Shown: positions 58,803 to 64,000 of the stretch, one piece after another | Layout of the letters: each line of letters begins with the position of its first letter | How positions within the stretch are numbered: position 1 is the stretch's first letter | Source: Lysobacter_I brunescens | GTDB lineage: Bacteria; Pseudomonadota; Gammaproteobacteria; Xanthomonadales; Xanthomonadaceae | Assembly: GCF_042677005.1 (NCBI RefSeq) | Contig: NZ_JBHTIF010000005.1 | Location: 186,001 to 250,000 of the forward strand | Reading direction: 5' to 3' | DNA: 64,000 nt | Notes under the pieces: model-generated | Seen by the model: only the letters and a program-made list of their open reading frames with translations | Database searches by the model: none | What the model was told of the DNA's origin: nothing | Translations under genes and position numbers: made by a program

Positions 58803-60124
58803 GGCGCCGTCGCCGTCGTCGTATCGCGCCCGAGCAGGCTGCCGGCGAACAGTGCCGCGAGCAGCAGCGTCACCCCGCCCCAGAAGGTCGAATAGAACGC
58901 CAGGTGCGTGTTGAACGGGAACACCGTCACCGCCAGCGCCAGCATCGCCGGCCAGGCCGCTTCGCGCGCGCCGGCCTCGGCATAGCGCCAGGCGCGCCGC
59001 GCCATCGCCGCGCCCGCCAGCCACAGCAGCAGGCCGATGGCACCGGTTTCGCTGAGGATCTCCAGCACGATCTGGTGCGCGTGGTGCGCCGGCCCCAGGC
59101 CCCATTCGGCGATGCGCTCCGGCTGCGGGTCGCAGGCTGGGAAGGCTTCGCGGAAACCGCGCGGACCGACGCCATTGATCGGATGCGACTGGATGATGCA
59201 CCACGCCGCAGACCAGATCCGCGCGCGTCCGGACAGGGCATCGTCGACGCCGGCGGCGCTCGCCGAGGTCATCTGCGTCGTGCGCGAGACGCGCTCGCGC
59301 ACCTGCGGCGACACCACCGCGAGCATCGCCAGCAGCGCGGCCCCGAACGCGAACACGCCGAGCAGCCGCTTCCAGCCGAGCAGGCGCCAGCCCGAGAGCA
59401 GCAGCACCAGGCCATAGGTGATCCAGGAGGCGCGCGATCCGGCGAGCAGCACGATCACGCCGACCAGCGCCACCGCGACCAGCCAGCCGACACGCCCGAA
59501 CCGCTGCCCCGCCGCGACGAGCAGGAACGGCGAGAGGCTGGCGAGCACCACGCCGAGCTTGAGGTTGCACGGACCGAGCACGCCGCCGAGGCGATCGAGC
59601 AGCAGGTAGTCGTTCGCGTCGCAGATCGCGTAACCACGGATCGCGAGGCTGGCTGCATCCATCGCCGCGAACATCGGGCTGATGCCGCTGACGGCCTGCG
59701 CCAGCGCATCGACCGTCCACAACGCGACGATCACCGCCAGCCCGCCGAAGGTGATGCGGCGGCCGCGCGGATCGGCGACCGCGGCGGCGGCCAGCCACAG
59801 GAAGGGCAGGTAGCGCAGGTCGGCCGCGACTTCACGAAAGGCGCGCGCGGGGTCGACCGCATCGATCGCGCCGATCAGTTCCGGTGTCCAGTAGGCGAAG
59901 AACAGCACGCTGGTGAGCGCCCAGGCCTGTGCGCTGAGCAGCGCGCCGCCGCCACGGAAACGCACGTACAGCAGGCGACCGATCGCGACCAGCGCGCCCA
60001 GTGCCAGCACGCCCTCCGCCACGCCCGGTGCCGGCCACAGCGCGACGAACGCCAGCACCCAGAACGGCGCCCAGCGCCAGCCCGGCGGAATGCGTGCAGT
60101 GTCGGCAGTGGCGTCGGGCGTCAT
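58793..60124 (-). CDS. O-antigen ligase/polymerase-like (Wzy_C) protein
   Basis: A 443-residue polytopic membrane protein with about 11-12 hydrophobic segments. The large periplasmic loop and its glycine/arginine-rich border (AGSRASWITYGLVLLLSG, GRARIWSAAWCIIQSHPING, VGPRGFREAFPACD, AHHAHQIVLEILSETGAIGL) are characteristic of WaaL/Wzy_C proteins; H-x-x-H-in AHHAHQ is the region implicated in ligase function. It is coupled to the upstream glycosyltransferase (ATGA overlap). Ligase versus polymerase is not decidable by eye, but adjacency to LPS genes favours WaaL. Confidence 0.88.
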   Translation of the reverse strand: MTPDATADTARIPPGWRWAPFWVLAFVALWPAPGVAEGVLALGALVAIGRLLYVRFRGGGALLSAQAWALTSVLFFAYWTPELIGAIDAVDPARAFREVAADLRYLPFLWLAAAAVADPRGRRITFGGLAVIVALWTVDALAQAVSGISPMFAAMDAASLAIRGYAICDANDYLLLDRLGGVLGPCNLKLGVVLASLSPFLLVAAGQRFGRVGWLVAVALVGVIVLLAGSRASWITYGLVLLLSGWRLLGWKRLLGVFAFGAALLAMLAVVSPQVRERVSRTTQMTSASAAGVDDALSGRARIWSAAWCIIQSHPINGVGPRGFREAFPACDPQPERIAEWGLGPAHHAHQIVLEILSETGAIGLLLWLAGAAMARRAWRYAEAGAREAAWPAMLALAVTVFPFNTHLAFYSTFWGGVTLLLAALFAGSLLGRDTTTATAPQS

Positions 60125-61314
60125 TCCGCGATCAGTTCCCGGTAGGTGGCGAGCGTGGCGGCCTGCATGGCATCCAGCGAATAGCGCTGCAGTCGCGCGG
60201 GCATCGTAGCGGAAATGTCCGCCCCGCTTCCCGTGCGCGACAGCAGCGCGCGCGCGGCGAGATGCAGGGATTCAGCGTCGAACGGCGTCACCGCGCCGGC
60301 CGGGAGCAGTTCGTGGAGGAGTTCGCCGACACCGCCGTGCGCCCAGCCCGCAACCGGTCGACCGACCGACAGCGCCTCGATCACCGTGCGGCCGAACGCT
60401 TCGGGCTTGCGCGAGACCTGCAGCACGAGATCGCTCGCTGCGTAGGCCTCCGCGATCGCGGCGGTGGGCGGCGTGATCGCCAGCGCGTCGGCGACGCCCA
60501 GCGTGGCGGCCTCGGCTTCGAGGTCGGCGATGTACTGCTCGCGTCCGGGTTCGCGCGCACCGGGCATCCACAGCCGCGCATCGAGACCATCGCCGCGCAG
60601 CGCCGCGAGCAGGGCCAGCGCGTCGGCATGGCCCTTCAGCCGGGTGCCGCGACCGGGCAGCAGCAGCAGCGGGCCATCGCCCGACAGTGCGGGATGCTGC
60701 GCGGCCACCCGCGCGCGCGCGTCGCGATCGGGCCAAGGCATAGGCGGGAACGCCGCCGGATCGATGCCGCGCGGGATCGTGCGCAGCTTCGCCGGATCGG
60801 TCGCGGGATAGTGGCGCAGGACGTAGTCGCGGACGGTGTCGGACACGCAGATCACGCGCTCGCCGCGGGTCATGATCGCGCTGTAGCGCGACGGCGAATT
60901 CAGGCCATGCACGGTGGTGACGAAACGCGGTCGCGATGCTGCAGGCAGGCCATGCAATGCGAGATGCCCGACCCAGGCCGGCAATCGCGAACGCGCATGG
61001 ACGATGTCGGCGTCGAGCGTCATGAACAGCCTGCGCAGGCGGCGCACCTGGAGGAAGGTCAGCGGAGATTTGCGGCCGATGTCGAGCGCGACGTGCTCGG
61101 CGCCCGAGGCTTCGAGCTGCGGCACCAGCCGGCCACCTGCCGACACCACGACCGCCCGGTGCCCGGCACGGACGAGGGCGTCGGCGATCTCGAGGGTGGA
61201 ACGCTCGACGCCGCCGGACTGCAGCGCTGGCAGCAGCTGCACCACGGTGAGGCGGCGCGGGACTTCGTCGATCCGCGATCCGGCGCCGGTCACGGCGGCC
61301 GTCGGCAGGGTCAA
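60121..61314 (-). CDS. Glycosyltransferase family 4 protein
   Basis: A GT-B glycosyltransferase of up to 397 residues, probably in LPS core or polysaccharide synthesis. The N-terminal segment RLTVVQLLPALQSGGVERST and the C-terminal donor-site ASDLVLQVSRKPEAFGRTVIE with SVGRPVAGWAHGGVGELL are typical of GT4. The start is uncertain: a TTG at 61314 overlaps the stop of the upstream zinc-finger gene (TTGA), while GTG 61293 is 7 codons in; no ribosome-binding site supports either, so coupling is favoured. It overlaps the ligase gene downstream by ATGA. Confidence 0.9.
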   Translation of the reverse strand: MTLPTAAVTGAGSRIDEVPRRLTVVQLLPALQSGGVERSTLEIADALVRAGHRAVVVSAGGRLVPQLEASGAEHVALDIGRKSPLTFLQVRRLRRLFMTLDADIVHARSRLPAWVGHLALHGLPAASRPRFVTTVHGLNSPSRYSAIMTRGERVICVSDTVRDYVLRHYPATDPAKLRTIPRGIDPAAFPPMPWPDRDARARVAAQHPALSGDGPLLLLPGRGTRLKGHADALALLAALRGDGLDARLWMPGAREPGREQYIADLEAEAATLGVADALAITPPTAAIAEAYAASDLVLQVSRKPEAFGRTVIEALSVGRPVAGWAHGGVGELLHELLPAGAVTPFDAESLHLAARALLSRTGSGADISATMPARLQRYSLDAMQAATLATYRELIAE

Positions 61315-61517
61315 TCGATCAGGACGTACTGCGCGCCGCAGTACGGGCAGGTGGACTCGCCGCCTTCGGCCTCGATCGGCAGGTACACGCGCGGATGGGC
61401 GTTCCAGAGGGCCATCGCCGGCGTCGGGCAGCTCAGCGGCAGGTCGGCGCGGCGCACTTCGTGGCGGCCGGTGTCGTGGCCGGGCGTGGCGTTGGCGGGG
61501 CTGGGCTGTGCGGTCAT
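61311..61517 (-). CDS. CHCC zinc-finger domain protein
   Basis: A 68-residue protein ending with the zf-CHCC signature: LSCPTPAMALWNAHPRVYLP, then CPYCGAQY. This is the domain of mitochondrial complex I subunit NDUFS6 and small bacterial zinc-binding proteins. Four ligands (Cys, His, Cys, Cys) are present. The first ~25 residues are flexible. ATG 61517 is taken with AGGA about 12 bases upstream. It overlaps the glycosyltransferase start, an operon placement repeated in many xanthomonad and pseudomonad LPS loci. The function in bacteria is unknown. Confidence 0.88.
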   Translation of the reverse strand: MTAQPSPANATPGHDTGRHEVRRADLPLSCPTPAMALWNAHPRVYLPIEAEGGESTCPYCGAQYVLID

Positions 61518-61620
61518 GGCGTGGGGTGTCCTGCGCGGAACACACATTTTAGCCCAGTGCATCCCGGGCTGTGCGGGTTGGCGGCATGATCGCGGTCATC
61601 CTTCCCGCACCGGATCGCCC

Positions 61621-62283
61621 ATGTCCGCCATCGAGACCATGCGAATCGAAATCGTCGGCCGGCAGAGCTCGCACTACACCCGCGTGGTGCGGATGCTCGC
61701 GCTGGAACTGGGCATCGACGCGCCGCTGGCGCCGATCTTCGACCTGATGAGCACCGACCCGGCGACCTATGCCGGCAATCCGGCGCTGAAGCTGCCGGCG
61801 CTGCGCGTCGGCGGGGACACGGTCTGGGGCAGCCTCAACGCCTGCCGCCATCTCGCACGGCAGATCGACGGCGGCGAGGCCCTGGTGTTCTGGCCGGAAG
61901 ACGCGCGCACGCCGCTGCTGATGAACGCGCACGAGATCGTGACGCACGCGATGGCCGCACAGGTGGAGGTGGTGTTCCACGAGATCGTGTCGAAGCGCCC
62001 GCCCGACGCCACCTCGCGCAAGCGTCGCGAGAGCCTGCTCGGCTGCCTGGCGTGGCTGGACGCACACCTGGACGCGATCCGCGGGCAGCTGCCGGGCGAC
62101 CGCATCGCGCTGTTCGACCTGATGCTGTTCTGCCTGCTCGAACACCTGCCCTTCCGCAACCCGGTCGACCTCTCGGGCCTGCCGGCGCTCACCGCGTTCG
62201 TCGCCGACTTCGGTGCACGGGCGTCGGCACGCGCGACGCCCTACCGCTTCGATGCGCCGCCGCCGGAGGCGAGCGGGTCCTGA
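61621..62283 (+). CDS. Glutathione S-transferase family protein
   Basis: A 220-residue GST-fold protein. The thioredoxin-like N-terminal part begins RIEIVGRQSSHYTRVVRMLA (S-S-H in place of the more common S-P or C-P site) and continues LKLPALRVGGDTVWGSLNAC, containing the cis-Pro of the glutathione site (LPAL). The C-terminal helical domain ends ALTAFVADFGARASARATPY. Catalytic capacity is uncertain because the usual active-site Ser/Cys-Pro context is altered. It is convergent with yceI. Confidence 0.85.
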   Translation: MSAIETMRIEIVGRQSSHYTRVVRMLALELGIDAPLAPIFDLMSTDPATYAGNPALKLPALRVGGDTVWGSLNACRHLARQIDGGEALVFWPEDARTPLLMNAHEIVTHAMAAQVEVVFHEIVSKRPPDATSRKRRESLLGCLAWLDAHLDAIRGQLPGDRIALFDLMLFCLLEHLPFRNPVDLSGLPALTAFVADFGARASARATPYRFDAPPPEASGS

Positions 62284-62290
62284 AACGCGA

Positions 62291-62312
62291 ACGGGCCGCC
62301 GAAGCGGCCCGT
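62291..62312. terminator. Hairpin between GST-like and yceI genes
   Basis: A 9-bp perfect stem (62291-62299 with 62304-62312) with a CGAA loop, between convergent genes. On the minus strand it is followed by TCGCGTTT, a weak U-tract. It could serve both genes. Confidence 0.6.
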
Positions 62313-62339
62313 CCATGCAAGACAGCCCGGTCGAGGACC

Positions 62340-62921
62340 TCAGCCGGCCGGCTTCGGCACGATCGCTTCGGTGGTGATGCTGATCTTCACGTCGTCGCTC
62401 ACGTTCGGCGCGTACTTGCCGACGCCGAAATCGCTGCGCTTGATCGTGGTCGTGGCCTCGAAACCGGCGGCTTCGCGCTTGGCCATCGGCTGCACGCCGA
62501 GCTTGTTGATGGTCACGTCGAGGGTGACCGACTTGGTGATGCCCTTGATGGTCAGGTCGCCGGTCACAGCGAGCTTGTCCTTGCCGGCGGACTTCACCGA
62601 GGTGCTCTTGAAGGTGATGTTGGGGTGGTTCGCCGCATCGAAGAAATCGTCGCTGCGCAGGTGCTCGTCGAAAGCTTCGACGTGCGAATTCAGGCCGGCC
62701 AGCGGGATCGTGACCTCGACCTTCGAGTCGCCGACCTTGGCCGGATCGTAGGTGATGAAGCCGTCGACCTTGCCGAAGTGCGCGATCGGGTTGGAGAAGC
62801 CGAAGTGGCTCCAGCTGGCGACCACGTCGGTGTGGTTGGGGTCGATCTTGTAGGTCAGCGGCGCGGCGAAGGCGACGGTGGTGGCGAGCGCGAGGGCAGC
62901 AGCGGCGAGCAGACGTTTCAT
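62340..62921 (-). CDS. yceI: YceI family periplasmic protein
   Basis: A 193-residue lipocalin-like protein of the YceI family, which binds polyisoprenoid or other hydrophobic chains in the periplasm. The signal peptide MKRLLAAAALALATTVAFAA precedes YKIDPNHTDVVASWSHFGFS, the family's defining first strands. SHVEAFDEHLRSDDFFDAAN and ITFKSTSVK follow, then the closing strands (FGVGKYAPNVSDDVKISITT). ATG 62921 fits the signal peptide. It is alone on its strand. Confidence 0.94.
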   Translation of the reverse strand: MKRLLAAAALALATTVAFAAPLTYKIDPNHTDVVASWSHFGFSNPIAHFGKVDGFITYDPAKVGDSKVEVTIPLAGLNSHVEAFDEHLRSDDFFDAANHPNITFKSTSVKSAGKDKLAVTGDLTIKGITKSVTLDVTINKLGVQPMAKREAAGFEATTTIKRSDFGVGKYAPNVSDDVKISITTEAIVPKPAG

Positions 62922-62991
62922 GGGGACACTCCTGTGGGTGGTGCGGACATGAGGCAGCATGCGGGCGCGCGGTTGCGCGCTCGGGTTGGGA

Positions 62992-63582
62992 TCACGCGAT
63001 CAGGCAGGCTTCGTCGAAGCCCAGGCGCGGCGAACGGGGGAAGATCGAGCTGGTGTCGCCCTTGCCGAGATTGACGAGGAAATTCGAGCGGATGGCGGTG
63101 CCGGCGAAGAAGGCCTCGTCGACCTTGGCGTTGTCGAAGCCCGACATCGGGCCGGTGTCCAGGCCGAGCGAACGCGCGGCGAGGATCAGGTAGGCGCCCT
63201 GCAGGCTGCCGTTGCGCAGGGCGACGGTCTCCAGCGCGGCTTCCGGCTTGCCGGCGAACCACGAGCGCGCATCGGTGTGCGGGAACAGCACCGGCAGCTT
63301 GTCGTAGAAGGCCATGTCGTAGCCGACGATCACGGTGACCGGCGCGGCCAGGGTCTTGTCGCGGTTGCCGGCGTCGAGGGCCGGGGCTAGCTTGGCCTTG
63401 GCCTCGGCAGACTTCACGAACACGAAGCGCGCCGGGCAGGCATTGGCGGCGGTCGGGCCGAACTTCAGCAGGTCGTAGAGGCGATGCAGGGTGGCGTCAT
63501 CGATCTCGCCCGAGAACGCGTTGTAGGTGCGGGCGGTCCGGAACAACTGGTCGAGTGCGGTGTCGTTGAGCGGCGAGAACAT
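62992..63582 (-). CDS. Nitroreductase family protein (RutE/HadB-like)
   Basis: A 196-residue FMN-dependent reductase. Length and sequence match the putative malonic semialdehyde reductase RutE group: LDQLFRTARTYNAFSGEIDD, LKFGPTAANACPARFVFVKS, ALRNGSLQGAYLILAARSLG, LDTGPMSGFDNAKVDEAFF and NLGKGDTSSIFPRSPRLGFD. The start at 63582 gives MFSPLNDTALDQLF, as in that group. There is no pyrimidine-degradation (rut) operon here, so the physiological substrate is open. It is divergent from the ELM1-family gene. Confidence 0.9.
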   Translation of the reverse strand: MFSPLNDTALDQLFRTARTYNAFSGEIDDATLHRLYDLLKFGPTAANACPARFVFVKSAEAKAKLAPALDAGNRDKTLAAPVTVIVGYDMAFYDKLPVLFPHTDARSWFAGKPEAALETVALRNGSLQGAYLILAARSLGLDTGPMSGFDNAKVDEAFFAGTAIRSNFLVNLGKGDTSSIFPRSPRLGFDEACLIA

Positions 63583-63697
63583 CGGGCGTACGTCCTGTCG
63601 GGATGGAAACGAGGCCGGCAGTGTAGAGTCCACGCCGGGGCACCGCAGCCGTATGGCGGGAACGAATCGAATCAAATTCGGAACAATAAAGACGTTG

Positions 63698-64000
63698 ATG
63701 GTTGATTCGCTGCAAATCTGTGCGATCAGTGATGGGCGCGCCGGGAACGCCCGTCAGGCCGAGGCACTGGCGTCCGCACTGGCCGGCGACCGGGCCGTCT
63801 CGACGCTGACCCTCGCGCCCCGCGCGCCCTGGCACTGGCTTTCGCCGCGTCGCCTGCCCGGTGCCGAGCAGGCCTTCGGCCCGGGATTCGGCGCGCTGCT
63901 CGACACCTCACCGGGCCTGGCCGTCGGCTGCGGCCGGCAGGCGGCGCTGGCGACCCGGCTGCTGCGCGAACGCGGCTGGCGGACAGTACAGATCCTCGAC
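63698..64000 (+). CDS. ELM1-family protein, cut by right edge
   Basis: The first 101 residues of a longer protein; no stop before the window ends. MVDSLQICAISDGRAGNARQ and AEALASALAG, followed by PWHWLSPRRLPGAEQAF and SPGLAVGCGRQAALATRLLR, match the GT-B-like 'mitochondrial fission ELM1' family (DUF1022), common in proteobacteria and usually near LPS or envelope genes. The role in bacteria is unknown. ATG 63698 is the most likely start; no strong ribosome-binding site is visible. Confidence 0.85.
   Translation, partial: MVDSLQICAISDGRAGNARQAEALASALAGDRAVSTLTLAPRAPWHWLSPRRLPGAEQAFGPGFGALLDTSPGLAVGCGRQAALATRLLRERGWRTVQILD

Overview
The window is a high-GC chromosomal segment of a gammaproteobacterium, most likely of the family Xanthomonadaceae (Lysobacter/Luteimonas type). 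This rests on about 70% GC, the pilMNOPQ-mrcA divergon, the PCMT-tolC-waaA-acyltransferase block, and the xanthomonad-style dispersed palindromes. No rRNA, tRNA, CRISPR array, IS element or prophage was seen. The genus is an inference.

Layout. 0-3.3 kb: an HTH protein cut by the left edge, a membrane protein, a GNAT acetyltransferase and a tandem duplication carrying two copies of a 63-residue protein gene. 3.3-5.3 kb: a visibly lower-GC island with a DUF262 (DGQQR) protein and a small partner, probably acquired. 5.6-13.9 kb: gapA, ompW, an S1/P1-type nuclease, a TauE/SafE exporter, a BlaI/M56 regulatory pair with a large perfect palindromic operator, and an acetyl-CoA hydrolase/transferase family enzyme.

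13.9-26.3 kb is the accessory highlight. Three times over, a small secreted protein lies tail-to-tail with a large periplasmic-TPR / transmembrane / PAS-like protein that ends in a strongly conserved domain with no kinase motifs. Each small protein is predicted to have a mature N-terminal histidine, an AH[DE]T-P-WC start, CGI[IV] and an HH pair. The three small genes share a ~36-bp upstream element followed about 33-45 bp later by a -10-like box. A fourth, weaker copy precedes another small exported protein gene. I read this as a possible uncharacterised envelope sensing system, perhaps using a histidine-brace metal site. A 716-residue exported PKD/discoidin-like protein lies inside the cluster.

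26.3-43.1 kb, mostly minus strand: transketolase, a small exported protein, a DAACS symporter, an aerotolerance (Bat) operon moxR-DUF58-DUF4381-batA-batB/C fusion-batD whose genes after DUF58 overlap by a few bases, and the type IV pilus operon pilM-N-O-P-Q. 43.4-48.3 kb, plus strand: mrcA (PBP1A), a conserved hypothetical gene coupled to an ATP-grasp-like gene, and a cold-shock/DUF1294 protein. 48.4-55.8 kb: an RND efflux pump (permease and adaptor) divergent from its TetR-type regulator, a PCMT-like methyltransferase, and tolC, the likely outer-membrane partner. 56-64 kb: LPS and envelope genes (waaA, an LpxL-like acyltransferase, an O-antigen ligase-like protein, a glycosyltransferase, a CHCC zinc-finger protein), a GST-like protein, YceI, a RutE-like nitroreductase and the start of an ELM1-family gene cut by the right edge.
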